Below are positions 34,657 through 44,772 of a stretch of DNA of 46,496 bases, piece after piece; the first letter of the stretch is position 1; every line of letters starts with the position of its first letter. Source of the DNA: Desulfosporosinus sp. HMP52 (lineage in GTDB: Bacteria > Bacillota > Desulfitobacteriia > Desulfitobacteriales > Desulfitobacteriaceae). The DNA lies in NCBI RefSeq assembly GCF_000765145.1, contig NZ_JMGA01000034.1, forward strand, positions 1 to 46,496. The letters run 5' to 3'. The position numbers and the translations under genes were made by a program. The notes under the pieces were generated by a model. The model had not been told where the DNA came from, searched no databases, and saw nothing but the letters and a program-made list of their open reading frames with translations.

Positions 34657-34670
34657 ATTGTTACAACAAT
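34657..34670. promoter_or_regulatory. MarR operator copy 2, overlapping the -35 region
   Basis: ATTGTTACAACAAT repeats copy 1 with one base changed. On the minus strand TTGTTG inside it can serve as -35 and TACAAA 17 bp downstream as -10, so binding at either copy would block the promoter. The promoter assignment is tentative. Confidence 0.65.
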
Positions 34671-34756
34671 TATATTTTCAGTTTATCACCCTTATTAAGA
34701 GTAATCAAGGGATTAAAGCGAAGAGATTCTATAAAGATATCGTTTGATACTCCTAT

Positions 34757-34792
34757 AAAAAAGCAATCCCCTAACAAGGTTTCGTTAGGGGA
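34757..34792 (-). terminator. Terminator of the yggT gene
   Basis: A 9-bp stem (34767-34775 with 34784-34792) is followed on the minus strand by GC and six T. Confidence 0.85.
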
Positions 34793-34834
34793 GGCCAAAC
34801 TATCGTACATGAGTAGTGTCTTTATCAAGCTAAT

Positions 34835-35182
34835 TTAACGAATACCGGGTTTTGAAGAAGATTTGCTAATCTCAATTAACTTTACTATCCCCCAGGCAAT
34901 AATAGCATAGACAATCATGGCAATAATGGTGGTTGGCTCCAAAATTGACTGGGTTTCAATACCTTTAGTAACAGCAGACGGAAAAATACCATTAAAGGGA
35001 ACTAAGAAGGCTTGGGATACTGAATATATGAATGAAACAAAGGGGCTTTTTGGATTTGCTCCCAGAAGCTTAAAAACCAGGCGGAAGGCAAATAAAACCT
35101 CCAGCACACCTAAGATATAATAAACAATATTCTTGGCTTTTATATAATCGGGGTTAGTTTTTATATCCGTACCTTCGTTCAT
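34835..35182 (-). CDS. yggT: YggT family membrane protein
   Basis: This 115-residue protein has two membrane helices (about 20-42 and 83-105) separated by a loop with VSFIYSVSQAFLVPFNGIFP, the YggT signature (in the family, a conserved F..PF.R..P). In most bacteria YggT follows ylmE/sepF near the division genes; here it is alone and has an extra hydrophilic start. Its function is unknown, with suggestions about osmotic shock or division. GGAGGG 6 nt before the ATG fixes the start. It is divergent from cooS. Confidence 0.88.
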   Translation of the reverse strand: MNEGTDIKTNPDYIKAKNIVYYILGVLEVLFAFRLVFKLLGANPKSPFVSFIYSVSQAFLVPFNGIFPSAVTKGIETQSILEPTTIIAMIVYAIIAWGIVKLIEISKSSSKPGIR

Positions 35183-35389
35183 TAGGAACCCTCCATTAAT
35201 TAATTTATAGTGTTTTTAGCTTTCCATTTTTGAATACTTACTATTACATCAAGAGCAGATTTAATAAAAAATATGGACTAAACGAAATGCCGTAAACTCA
35301 TTAACTTAGGATAAACCATGAAGACTAGTACATAATTGGGGAATATAATGGGTAAAATTTTTCTAGTAATAAAAGAAGGGAGATAGGAA

Positions 35390-37309
35390 ATGTCAGAAAC
35401 TATCCAAGAGAAAACTGAAGGTAGATTAAGCTACCATGATTCAGTAGAAGAGATGATGCCGCGAATCCGTGAAGATGGAATGTCCAATGTCTTCGACCGC
35501 TGGGTTCAACAAGAGAAAATACGTTGTAAATTTTGTTTGCAAGGTCTAACCTGTCAACAATGTTCTCATGGTCCGTGCAGAATTAGTGAAAAAGGTGGAC
35601 AGGATAAAGGGGTCTGCGGAATTGGTCCGGATGCTATGGCTATAAGAAAGTTTCTTCTGCAGAACATCATGGGAGCAGGAACTTATAGTCATCATGCTTA
35701 TGAGGCGTTTAGAACGTTGCGGGCAACTGGTGAAGGAAAAACTCCTTTTAAGATTACCGATGTTAATAAGCTTAAATGGATGTGTGAAAAGCTTGGAATC
35801 AATACGAATCAGGATACTAACCAGATGGCCATACAATTAGCCGATCTGCTCGATGCTCAACTGAATATTGGGACTGAAGAACCTAATTTAATGGTTGAAG
35901 CCTTTGCTCCTAAAAAGCGAAAAAAGGTCTGGCAAGATCTACATATCTATCCGTCCGGTGTAAACCATGAAGAACAAAATTCAGTTGCCAGCTGCTTAAC
36001 AAATGTTGACGGTGACTATGCTTCCTTAGCCTTTAAGGCGATGCGCTTAGGATTAGCAACCATCTATAACGCCCAGATTGGACTGGAAATGACTCAGGAT
36101 ATCTTGTTTGGTACCCCTAAACCCCATGAGGTTAATGTTGATTTAGGAATTATGGATCCTGAATATGTCAATATTGTGTTTAACGGACACCAGCCTTGGC
36201 CCGGAGTTGCCACTATACAGAAAGCTAAAATGCCCGAAGTTCAGGAAAGAGCGAAAGCTGCAGGTGCAAAAGGACTTAGGGTTGTCGGTTCAATTGAAAC
36301 AGGACAAGAGCTAGTCCAAAGATTTGGAATGGATGAAGTTTTTGTAGGAATGATGGGGAACTGGTTATCAATCGAGCCTTTACTGGCAACCGGGACAGTG
36401 GATGTTTTAGCAATGGATGAGAACTGCTCTCCACCTGCGATAGATATGTATGCCGAACAATATCAAGTATCTTTGGTCAGCGTCAGTACAATTATTGGGG
36501 TTCCCGGACTCCAACATAAGATTCCATACCATCCGGAAAAAGTCGATTCAATGGCTGATCAGCTTATAGACATTGCTATTGAAAACTTCAAAAAACGCAA
36601 AGGAAAGGTTGTTCCAAAGGTTCCTCAAATAACCCAAAAAGCAATTGCCGGATTCTCTACAGAAGCTGTTTTAGAAGCCCTTGGCAATAAACTCGATCCA
36701 CTTGTTGATGTAATAGCCGCAGGAAAAATTAAAGGTGTTGTAGCTTTGGTCAGTTGTTCTACGATTAGAAATGGCCCACAGGACTGGAACACAATTAACC
36801 TTACTAAGGAGCTCATTAAAAGAGATATCTTGGTGGTTTCCGGTGGGTGTGGAAACCATGCTTTAGAGGTTGCGGGACTGTGTAACATGGATGCGGTAAA
36901 ACTGGCAGGTAAAGGTTTGGGTGAAATCTGTACTGCTTTAAAAATCCCCCCGGTTTTAAGCTTCGGAACATGTACGGATACCGGTAGAATTTCCATGCTT
37001 GTTACGGCATTAGCAGACCATTTAGATGTTGATGTTCCTCAATTACCGATTGCCGTCACTGCTCCTGAATGGATGGAACAAAAAGCAACGATTGACGGAA
37101 TTTTTGCTGTTGCATATGGTGCCTATACGCACTTATCCCCGACACCCTTTGTAACCGGTGCTCCTAATGTGGTCAAGCTATTGACTGAGGATGTAGAAGG
37201 GCTAACCGGAGGTAAGGTGGCTCTCGGAGATGATCCCGTTGAAGTCGCTAATAATATCGAAGCCCATATAATATTAAAACGCAAGGGTCTGGGTTTAAGT
37301 AACAATTAA
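35390..37309 (+). CDS. cooS: CooS-family CO dehydrogenase homologue with altered C-cluster ligand
   Basis: This 639-residue protein is full length for CooS. Near the N terminus C46, C49, C55, C58, C63 and C76 supply the D and B clusters. Of the six C-cluster ligands known in Carboxydothermus CODH-II, five have counterparts: His267 (GHQP), Cys346, Cys456 (LVSCST), Cys487 (SGGCGNH) and Cys528 (FGTCTD); the sixth, Cys in GICCTGNE, is replaced by Glu303 (GSIETGQE). Lys565 (APEWMEQK) is kept. The resulting His/Glu/4 Cys set resembles the hybrid cluster protein. I therefore doubt nickel binding and CO oxidation, and think of the CooS-V type. No cooF, cooC, cooA or acs gene is nearby. GAAGGGAG precedes the ATG. 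Confidence 0.9.
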   Translation: MSETIQEKTEGRLSYHDSVEEMMPRIREDGMSNVFDRWVQQEKIRCKFCLQGLTCQQCSHGPCRISEKGGQDKGVCGIGPDAMAIRKFLLQNIMGAGTYSHHAYEAFRTLRATGEGKTPFKITDVNKLKWMCEKLGINTNQDTNQMAIQLADLLDAQLNIGTEEPNLMVEAFAPKKRKKVWQDLHIYPSGVNHEEQNSVASCLTNVDGDYASLAFKAMRLGLATIYNAQIGLEMTQDILFGTPKPHEVNVDLGIMDPEYVNIVFNGHQPWPGVATIQKAKMPEVQERAKAAGAKGLRVVGSIETGQELVQRFGMDEVFVGMMGNWLSIEPLLATGTVDVLAMDENCSPPAIDMYAEQYQVSLVSVSTIIGVPGLQHKIPYHPEKVDSMADQLIDIAIENFKKRKGKVVPKVPQITQKAIAGFSTEAVLEALGNKLDPLVDVIAAGKIKGVVALVSCSTIRNGPQDWNTINLTKELIKRDILVVSGGCGNHALEVAGLCNMDAVKLAGKGLGEICTALKIPPVLSFGTCTDTGRISMLVTALADHLDVDVPQLPIAVTAPEWMEQKATIDGIFAVAYGAYTHLSPTPFVTGAPNVVKLLTEDVEGLTGGKVALGDDPVEVANNIEAHIILKRKGLGLSNN

Positions 37310-37345
37310 GCAGATTTTCATTACGTCATACAGATAAAATGTATT

Positions 37346-37385
37346 AAAAAAATGGTTGTCAGTAGGATCTGACAACCATTTTTTT
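37346..37385. terminator. Bidirectional terminator between cooS and metA
   Basis: A 12-bp perfect stem (37351-37362 with 37369-37380) is flanked by A run 37346-37350 and T run 37381-37385, so it works in both directions. It touches the last base of the metA stop codon. Confidence 0.93.
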
Positions 37386-38308
37386 CAACGTGCTCCTAAA
37401 TCATAAGGGGTCGTTTGGTAGACGTAGTAATTCAGCCAGTTCTGAAAAAGTAAGTTGGTATGGGAACGCCAATTATGAATAGGGGTGTTGGTGGGGTCAT
37501 CCTTGGGAAAATATCCTTTCGGCAGAGCTATAGATAATCCTTTGGCGATGTCCCGGTCGTACTCCTCTTTTAAAGTTAAGGTATCGTACTCCGAGTGCCC
37601 GGTTACAAATACTTGTCGTCCATCTTTGGAGACAACAAGGTAAAGACCTGCTTCATTCGATTCTGATAGAATTTCTAATTCAGAGTGTGTTTCAAGGTCT
37701 GAACGCCTAACTTCTGTGTGACGAGAGTGGGGAACATAAAACTCATCGTCAAAACCACGGAGGAGCTGCATTCCGTTTAAGCCGCTTTTGTTGACATTAT
37801 GCTTAAAGATCCCGAACATTTTCTCAGCAAGAGGGTACTTAGGAATTCCATAGTGATGATATAGACCAGCTTGAGCTGCCCAGCAAATATGAATCGTTGA
37901 AGTTACATGAGTAGTTGTCCAGTCCAGTATAGTTTGGAATTCTTCCCAGTAAGTTACCTCCTCAAAGTCTAAGTGCTCCACCGGTGCTCCGGTTATAATC
38001 ATGCCATCGAACTTTTGGGCCTTGATTTCACTAAAACTTTTATAGAATGAATCTAGATGCTCTTGGGCGGTATTTTTAGAGACATGGCTTTCGATATGCA
38101 AAAGTACAATATCTACTTGTAAAGGCGAATTGCCCAGTAATCTTAATAGCTGTATTTCAGTAGCCTGTTTAAGAGGCATGAGGTTCAAAATCACAATTTT
38201 CAAAGGACGGATATCTTGGTGAAAGGCGCGTTCTTCTCCCATGACGAAGATATTTTCTTGGTGCAATATATTTAGTGCCGGCAGATTCTCAGGTATTTTG
38301 ATAGGCAT
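37385..38308 (-). CDS. metA: Homoserine O-acetyltransferase, MetA type
   Basis: This 307-residue enzyme of the MetA family activates homoserine for methionine synthesis. Cys142 (HICWAAQAG) is the acyl-accepting nucleophile, His233-type and Glu catalytic partners lie in the [10 protein letters not shown] and VTGHSEYD motifs. Residue 111 is Glu (TGAPVEH), which marks acetyl-CoA use in Bacillus cereus MetA, while E. coli MetA has Gly111 and uses succinyl-CoA. The next gene upstream, metY, needs O-acetylhomoserine, which agrees. AAGGAG lies about 8 nt before the ATG at 38308; an ATG 14 codons upstream (38350) is rejected. It is 171 nt after metY and probably shares its S-box controlled transcript. 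Confidence 0.93.
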   Translation of the reverse strand: MPIKIPENLPALNILHQENIFVMGEERAFHQDIRPLKIVILNLMPLKQATEIQLLRLLGNSPLQVDIVLLHIESHVSKNTAQEHLDSFYKSFSEIKAQKFDGMIITGAPVEHLDFEEVTYWEEFQTILDWTTTHVTSTIHICWAAQAGLYHHYGIPKYPLAEKMFGIFKHNVNKSGLNGMQLLRGFDDEFYVPHSRHTEVRRSDLETHSELEILSESNEAGLYLVVSKDGRQVFVTGHSEYDTLTLKEEYDRDIAKGLSIALPKGYFPKDDPTNTPIHNWRSHTNLLFQNWLNYYVYQTTPYDLGAR

Positions 38309-38479
38309 AGGATAAACTCCTTTCAGGCGCGAGGGTCGATGGGAAGTCAAAGTTTAATAAATATCCCATCAGCGGTTGGCGCAATTTATATTGAAAAAGA
38401 TCAAAAACTTTCTAGGTGAATAAAAGAATCGCTTCTAAGTTGCGTGCCCAAGTTGCTGGGACTTTCCTAAGGGCAAGTG

Positions 38480-39784
<1,305 letters not shown>

Positions 39785-39881
39785 TTAATTTGCTGATGAA
39801 ATGTGAGACACGGGGATGGTTCTTGTAATCAGTAAGAATGAGGGTTGATATGTTGTGAGAGAATTTATTGAGGTTTCCTGG

Positions 39882-39918
39882 ATAAATAGAAACGACCACT
39901 TCAAGAGAAGCGGTCGTA
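39882..39918 (-). terminator. Riboswitch-controlled terminator in the metY leader
   Basis: An 11-bp stem with one G-T pair (39892-39902 with 39907-39917) is followed on the minus strand by TTTCTATTT. It lies 17 nt downstream of the SAM-I aptamer and is the expression platform. Confidence 0.88.
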
Positions 39919-39934
39919 TATTATTTACACGCTA

Positions 39935-40041
39935 CTCTCATCTCTCAGAACCTAAGGTTCTGCTGGAATTAGCACCTTATAGCTTACGCTATCGGTTGCC
40001 GGGCATCATAGGGCCAGTCCCTCCGCCACTCTTGATAAGAG
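39935..40041 (-). ncRNA. SAM-I (S-box) riboswitch aptamer
   Basis: Read on the minus strand, the P1 stem pairs CTCTTATC with GATGAGAG and encloses the S-box core: AGAG, GGCGGAGGGACTGGCCC, ATGATGCCCGGCAACC, a short variable stem, AAGGTGCTAATTCCAGCAG and GAACCTTAGGTTCTGAGAGATGAGAG split into the last stem and P1. Binding of S-adenosylmethionine stabilises P1 and lets the downstream terminator form, shutting off metY and probably metA. Confidence 0.97.
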
Positions 40042-40078
40042 AATTCAATATTTAATTGTTTTACTTGGAATATAGTTT

Positions 40079-40107
40079 ACTATAAAACAAAAAATAACTG
40101 GTGTCAA
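40079..40107 (-). promoter_or_regulatory. Sigma-A promoter of metY-metA
   Basis: On the minus strand TTGACA (40102-40107) and TATAGT (40079-40084) are 17 bp apart. Transcription would start near 40072, about 30 nt before the S-box, which fits well. Confidence 0.85.
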
Positions 40108-40222
40108 CAGAGGGTTGGCTGCCAATTTGTGACAAACTAATTCTTGAGAAAGGCAAGCTAGGTACGGACTGACCTGCAGACACGGGAATTCGACCAAGAA
40201 ACCGCTTCCGTATTTAGAGGGC
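40108..40222. other. Spacer between metY promoter and crcB
   Basis: Only a 6-bp inverted repeat (TACGGA 40163-40168, TCCGTA 40207-40212) is visible. I see no gene and no clear terminator for crcB. Confidence 0.3.
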
Positions 40223-40597
40223 TTAGAATAAACGAGCTAGGTTTACTCCTAAAGCTACTCCGGAAAAACCAACGACAATGCTGAGTATGACATACAATCC
40301 GGCTGTTATAAAACTTCCGCCTTCAAGTAAGGAAATTACTTCAAAACCAAATGTGGAGAAAGTGGTAAAGGCCCCCAAAAAACCAACACCAATTCCCAAA
40401 CGCCAGAAAGGACTTACATTAAGTCGTTCAACAAATAATATATGTAAGAAACCAAGGAGAAAGGCTCCCGAGATATTTATAAGAAAGGTGTGCAGGGGAA
40501 AGCTGCTATTCCATTTGTTGGAGATCCATACTCCAAGACTATAGCGGGAGAGGGCCCCGAGGGCCCCTCCCACTGCAATGACTAAGGCAGTTTGCAT
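40223..40597 (-). CDS. crcB: FluC/CrcB fluoride channel
   Basis: This 124-residue protein has four membrane helices and the Fluc signature GFLGAFTTFSTFGFE (about residues 71-85, with the Phe box and TTFSTF), plus GGALGALSRYSLG near the N terminus (the Asn-equivalent region is INISGAFLLG). Fluc channels are dual-topology dimers that let F- out of the cell. Many Firmicutes have two adjacent genes for a heterodimer; only one is seen here, so it may be a homodimer. No fluoride riboswitch was found upstream. Confidence 0.93.
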   Translation of the reverse strand: MQTALVIAVGGALGALSRYSLGVWISNKWNSSFPLHTFLINISGAFLLGFLHILFVERLNVSPFWRLGIGVGFLGAFTTFSTFGFEVISLLEGGSFITAGLYVILSIVVGFSGVALGVNLARLF

Positions 40598-40864
40598 TGT
40601 CTTTAACCTCTAATTTTCAAAATTTAGGATCAACGAATAAAATTAGATCAGTAAGGGGAATCAACTAGGGAGTTATATATAATAATATATTGATTGAGTG
40701 TTAACCACAAGGAGTCAAAGCCTGAAGAGTTACAAACGTCAAGAGTATGGGTCTGTGTAAGTTGGCAGACATTGTGGAATTTTGAGAAAAGAAGTATTAT
40801 TATACAAATCTACAAAATAAAAGTTTAGTTAAATTAAACAGTTATAAAAACAAGAGGTGTAATC

Positions 40865-41791
40865 GTGATTATTGATCCATTGAGAATTTTCGTGACTATA
40901 GTTGAGAACAAACATTCCTCTCTTGCAGCAGAAGAACTTTATTTAACTCACCCAGATGTAAATTCTCAAATAAAAAGTTTAGAAGAGGAATTAGGCTCAA
41001 AGCTTATAGATAATACATCGAAGCATTTAACCCTTACGCAGTCTGGTGAAATCTACTATGGATATGCAAAGCAAATATTGCTTTTGCAGGATAAGGCCAA
41101 ACAGGAAATCAAGCAGTTATCGAATGTGGTTACAGGGGATTTAAGGGTTGGAGCGAGCTATACCATTGGAGAATATATTTTACCCTCTGTAGTGGCAGAA
41201 TTTGCAACCAGATATCCCAAAATAGAGATTGATACTGCTATTGCTAATACGCAAGAGATAATTCATGCAGTGCAAGCAAATTATTTAGACATTGCTCTTG
41301 TCGAAGGAGAAGTAAATAATTCAGATATTATGATTCGTCCAATCATGGAGGATGAAATTATTTTAGTAGTACCCAATCAACATCCTTTGGCAAGGCTCCC
41401 TATAGTTACTTCAGAGCATCTCCAAGACCAAGTATGGATTCTTAGAGAAAGGGGTTCAGGAACTCGTGCGTTCAGTGATAAGCTTATTAAAGAATGGGGG
41501 ATAGAGGTCAGGAAAACCTATGTTTTTGGAAGTGGTCAAGCAGTTAAACAGGCTGTAACAGCAGGTTTAGGAATCGCCTTAGTCTCGCGTTGGATTGTAA
41601 AAAAAGAGTTGAATGCCAAGGAATTAAAGTCAATCAGAATTAAAGGAAAGCGATTAACCCGTTCTTTCTATTTAATCGGATCTAAAGACCAAGAAACGGC
41701 CTCAGAGGCTATAAAGGCTTTTATGGAACACCTATTTGCCCTAGAGGCTACTTCGTGGAAGAAAATCGGAAAGAAGAGTCTGGATATTTAA
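40865..41791 (+). CDS. LysR-family transcriptional regulator
   Basis: This 308-residue protein has a LysR helix-turn-helix at residues 3-60 (the usual F..AAE.L..TQPAVS pattern is here SLAAEELYLTHPDVNSQIK) and a substrate-binding domain (about 90-295; GASYTIGEYILPSVVAEF, RERGSGTRAFSD). The binding domain looks like the CysL/CbbR-like branch. The start is GTG with AGAGGTG 6-7 nt upstream. It is 55 nt before a radical SAM gene in the same direction and divergent from crcB; an interrupted inverted repeat AATCAA/TTGATT (40659-40664 with 40690-40695) in between could be part of its operator. Its effector is unknown. Confidence 0.91.
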   Translation: MIIDPLRIFVTIVENKHSSLAAEELYLTHPDVNSQIKSLEEELGSKLIDNTSKHLTLTQSGEIYYGYAKQILLLQDKAKQEIKQLSNVVTGDLRVGASYTIGEYILPSVVAEFATRYPKIEIDTAIANTQEIIHAVQANYLDIALVEGEVNNSDIMIRPIMEDEIILVVPNQHPLARLPIVTSEHLQDQVWILRERGSGTRAFSDKLIKEWGIEVRKTYVFGSGQAVKQAVTAGLGIALVSRWIVKKELNAKELKSIRIKGKRLTRSFYLIGSKDQETASEAIKAFMEHLFALEATSWKKIGKKSLDI

Positions 41792-41855
41792 TGCCACAGG
41801 GTATTTTTCATGAAGATAAGAATAAGTCTAAGAGTGGAGAGGAAGGGTGACAAAT

Positions 41856-42932
41856 ATGAAAGATGTTGTTGAATTAGTTTTTCATCCAACACCATCTATT
41901 GAACGTCTTTACTTGGAATTGACCAACCGATGTAATTTATCATGTGAAATGTGTTATCGTCAAAAGTGGCAGGAACCTTTGGGAGACATGTCTAAAGAAG
42001 TGCTGAATTCAATTGCGGAAGAGGTAAATCAATTCCCAGATCTTAAAGAAGTAATCCTTGGCGGAATTGGGGAACCCACAATTGCCTATAATTTTCGTCA
42101 AGCAATAGAACTTTTCTCTTCCCGGTATGAAGTGACTGTAACCACAAATGGAACTACCTTGGACACAGAGTTGATAGACTTTCTCGTTTCTCATAAAGTA
42201 GCAAGGATTGTTTTGTCGATTGACACAACTGATGTAGATACATTTGACACAATTCGTCATCAAAATATTCAAGGCATTTTAGAGAGCACGCGTTATATTG
42301 CTGAGCAAAGACCTCAGGGAGGGCCGGAGATAGTATGGGAATTTGTAGTCATGAAGAATACTCTTCCTTTTTTAGTGGAAACAGTTCGACAAGCTGGGCA
42401 GTTAGGAGTAACTAGGATTTTTGTTTCTCATGTTATTCCTATGCGAGAAGAAATGATCTCGGAGACTCTATATGGCCCTACAAAGTCTAAGGAAGTAGAT
42501 AAGGTTTTTCAAGCAGCACTAATCGCGGGTTTGACCAAAGGGGTAGAGGTGGTCTTGCCGAAAAGTGAGATAACTACTGAACGGTACTGCAAATTCATAG
42601 AAACTCAAAGTGCCGTCGTGCGTTGGGATGGTCATGTATCCTCCTGTTATCGTTTTTTGCATTCCTACCCGGAATATGTTTTTGGGAGATATAAACAGAT
42701 TGAAGCTCATAGTTTTGGATCTCTCCAAGAGAAATCCTTGCTTGAAATCTGGACTTCTCTTGAATTCATGAGATATCGTTATAATGTTCTTCATAGTGAA
42801 TATGCTTCATGTCCTGATTGTAAGTGGGTTGAAGGGTGTGATATGGTTCTCCGGTCAGACATGGATTGTCTAGGCCATGCCCCGTCTTGTGGGGATTGTC
42901 TTTGGGGACGAGGGATAAGCGTTTGTCCCTAA
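41856..42932 (+). CDS. Radical SAM maturase of tungsten cofactor oxidoreductases
   Basis: This 358-residue radical SAM enzyme has CNLSCEMC (CX3CX2C, about 26-33) in the TNRCNLSCEMCY context and a C-terminal SPASM-like Cys-rich end (SSCYRFLHSYPE, CPDCKWVEGCD, DCLGHAPSCGDCLWGRG). The last segment matches the radical SAM maturases encoded next to tungsten aldehyde:ferredoxin oxidoreductases. Their reaction is not known to me; they are thought to modify the cofactor or enzyme. The start is ATG at 41856 with GGAAGGG 8 nt upstream; GTG at 41847 is possible. No aldehyde oxidoreductase gene is in the window, so this copy is orphan; a LysR gene is directly upstream. Confidence 0.82.
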   Translation: MKDVVELVFHPTPSIERLYLELTNRCNLSCEMCYRQKWQEPLGDMSKEVLNSIAEEVNQFPDLKEVILGGIGEPTIAYNFRQAIELFSSRYEVTVTTNGTTLDTELIDFLVSHKVARIVLSIDTTDVDTFDTIRHQNIQGILESTRYIAEQRPQGGPEIVWEFVVMKNTLPFLVETVRQAGQLGVTRIFVSHVIPMREEMISETLYGPTKSKEVDKVFQAALIAGLTKGVEVVLPKSEITTERYCKFIETQSAVVRWDGHVSSCYRFLHSYPEYVFGRYKQIEAHSFGSLQEKSLLEIWTSLEFMRYRYNVLHSEYASCPDCKWVEGCDMVLRSDMDCLGHAPSCGDCLWGRGISVCP

Positions 42933-42945
42933 GTTCATCTGAAAG

Positions 42946-43371
42946 TTAGTCTTGAGAATCCGAATTTTGCGGTTGAACGTCAATATCTTTTATGTCCACG
43001 GCCTGGTTACTCACTACGACTAATCCAGTGTTACCGGTAAGTTGTGGATCATAAATCATCGTGTAGGGTTTATCAACTTGACGGGCTAATTTTATGTACT
43101 TATCAGTTGATTGAGGGCTCAGGGTGCCATTTATAAGCATTTTTGAGCTCTTTTCGTGTTTTAATGCTTCCTCTATCTCAGTGTAAACAAATCTGTCAGC
43201 AACTTGTTTTTGGGTTAGGCGGCGAATAATGCGCTCGCGAAATTCTCCCAGGTAGTTCATCTTTTCGTCGCGTTTTAATTCTGGTGCCCCATGTATACCT
43301 AGAGATATTCTTTGTAAGGTCAGATCCTGATCGACTGAGGGCAGAGTATCATTATAAGTATCAGATTCCAT
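42946..43371 (-). CDS. YueI family protein (DUF1694)
   Basis: This 141-residue protein matches the YueI/DUF1694 family: GIHGAPELKRDEKMNYLGEFRERIIRRLTQKQV near residues 26-58 is the family core. Members are short cytoplasmic Firmicute proteins with no known role. AGGAGGAG lies 6-7 nt before the ATG at 43371, so an ATG 20 codons upstream is rejected. The end of the radical SAM gene is only 13 bp away (convergent). Confidence 0.86.
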   Translation of the reverse strand: MESDTYNDTLPSVDQDLTLQRISLGIHGAPELKRDEKMNYLGEFRERIIRRLTQKQVADRFVYTEIEEALKHEKSSKMLINGTLSPQSTDKYIKLARQVDKPYTMIYDPQLTGNTGLVVVSNQAVDIKDIDVQPQNSDSQD

Positions 43372-43463
43372 GGAGACTCCTCCTTTGAGTGTGATACTGA
43401 TATGATCTGCCTTTATCATGAGGATATACATTAGGAGTATATATAATACGACAGGTTGGGCAT

Positions 43464-43934
43464 TTATAGTCTAAAAGTTGCCTTAAGACGTTTAGTCTCC
43501 AGGAGTAAACCGAAGGCGTCTTCTATGTCATTAACAACTAAATCAGCTGATAAAAGAGCCTGTGCAGAGGCACCTTCGCCGCCAATGACGGCAATGCCTA
43601 ATTGAGCGTGCTGAAGCATTAACTGATCATTTGCTCCGTTTCCAATGGCCACAACTTCACGAGGCCTAAATTTCAGCACATAATCTCCCTTTTCTTTAAT
43701 GTGTTCAGCGCTTTCTAATACTTTAACTTGTAGGGGTAACCCCTCACATTGTTGGACGACGGAACCGAAGGTGTCTGAGGTGATAATATGGATCTCTAGA
43801 TAAGGTGATAAGCGCTTGAGCTTTTCTTTAACAGAATCGAACATTCTACCATCTAAGGCTAAAGTTCCATTATAGTCTAAGACTAGGATTTCCAGATTAA
43901 TATTTCCACGCCCTGGTATATACGTTTGAATCAT
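43464..43934 (-). CDS. HAD-like soluble P-type-ATPase-type protein
   Basis: This 156-residue protein has the HAD fold: motif I LDYNGTLALDG (about 19-29), motif II HIITSDTFG (about 49-57), and motif IV AIGNGANDQLML (about 96-107). The second Asp of the usual DxDxT in motif I is Asn (DYNGT), as in the soluble P-type-ATPase-like group (COG4087), so true phosphatase activity is uncertain. GGAGGCG lies 5 nt before the ATG. It may share a transcript with the YueI gene, which begins 93 nt downstream. Confidence 0.88.
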   Translation of the reverse strand: MIQTYIPGRGNINLEILVLDYNGTLALDGRMFDSVKEKLKRLSPYLEIHIITSDTFGSVVQQCEGLPLQVKVLESAEHIKEKGDYVLKFRPREVVAIGNGANDQLMLQHAQLGIAVIGGEGASAQALLSADLVVNDIEDAFGLLLETKRLKATFRL

Positions 43935-44132
43935 GAGTTCGCCTCCTATCTGAATATCATTAACTTATTCATGGGAAAAATGGTCTTCACCTTTGATTGT
44001 ACCACTATAATATGTTTGTGATAATTGTCTGGCTGTGAAAAATAGTAATTGGATCTATCCGTGACAATGCCGTAGTAAAAAGGTAGAATAAAAGGAAGAG
44101 AGAATAAATACTGAGTGGAAATGGAGGAGCTT

Positions 44133-44654
44133 ATGGAACTGATTTTAATTATAATAGGGATAAATGTAGTCTACGTATCCTTATACACTCTGCGGACGAT
44201 TTTCGTAATTAAAGGGCAGAAAGGCTTAGCGTCCGCTCTTTCTATAGTTGAGGTTTTCGTTTATATGACAGGGCTGGGAATAGTTCTGCAAAACCTCGAT
44301 AATCACTGGAATCTAGCAGCCTATTGTATCGGTTACGGTCTAGGAGTCTATACAGGAAGTCGGATTGAAGAGTATTTAGCCCTAGGTTATGTTACTGTTC
44401 AAGTAACAGTGGATTGCGTTGAAATAGAAATACCTACAAAGCTCAGAGAATATGGCTATGGTGTAACTTCTTGGTTAGCTGATGGCAAAGATGGACAGCG
44501 TCTTATGATGCAAGTGCTGGCAAAGAGGAGTAATGAACGTAAATTAATTGACATTCTTGATAAACTTTGTCCTAAAGCCTTTGTTGTTTCTTACGAACCT
44601 AAAAATTTTAAAGGTGGATTTTGGAAAAAAAGAATGCCTAAGTCTTTCGAATAG
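44133..44654 (+). CDS. DUF5698/DUF2179 membrane protein (UPF0316)
   Basis: This 173-residue protein has three membrane helices (about 1-22, 34-56, 63-85) and a soluble C-terminal DUF2179 domain (about 95-165; GYGVTSWLADGKDGQRLMM). The family is common in Firmicutes (YebE/UPF0316) and of unknown function; DUF2179 domains occur also in YitT proteins. GGAGGAGC lies right before the ATG at 44133, so a GTG six codons earlier (44115) that overlaps the site is rejected. It stands alone, divergent from the HAD gene. Confidence 0.88.
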   Translation: MELILIIIGINVVYVSLYTLRTIFVIKGQKGLASALSIVEVFVYMTGLGIVLQNLDNHWNLAAYCIGYGLGVYTGSRIEEYLALGYVTVQVTVDCVEIEIPTKLREYGYGVTSWLADGKDGQRLMMQVLAKRSNERKLIDILDKLCPKAFVVSYEPKNFKGGFWKKRMPKSFE

Positions 44655-44772
44655 TAACTAATAATAGCCGGGGTTCAGATAAAAGGTATCGAACTTAGGG
44701 GTTCATTTCTAAAAAAGTGTTTGGAAAGATTGCTGCCATAAGTTTAATGGAGTTAACAAAGAATAAAAGCAA

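Noticed and set aside
35390-37309. Part of a Wood-Ljungdahl (acs) or Coo hydrogenase cluster
   Set aside because: Neighbours are yggT and metA; no acsB, cooF, cooC or hydrogenase genes are present, and the ligand change argues against a normal CO dehydrogenase.
40150-40215. tRNA-like GGTCGAATTCCC on the minus strand
   Set aside because: No acceptor, D or anticodon stems could be folded around it.
40598-40864. Fluoride riboswitch in front of crcB
   Set aside because: The crcB RNA core (GGNGATGG and its partner) is not present on the crcB strand.
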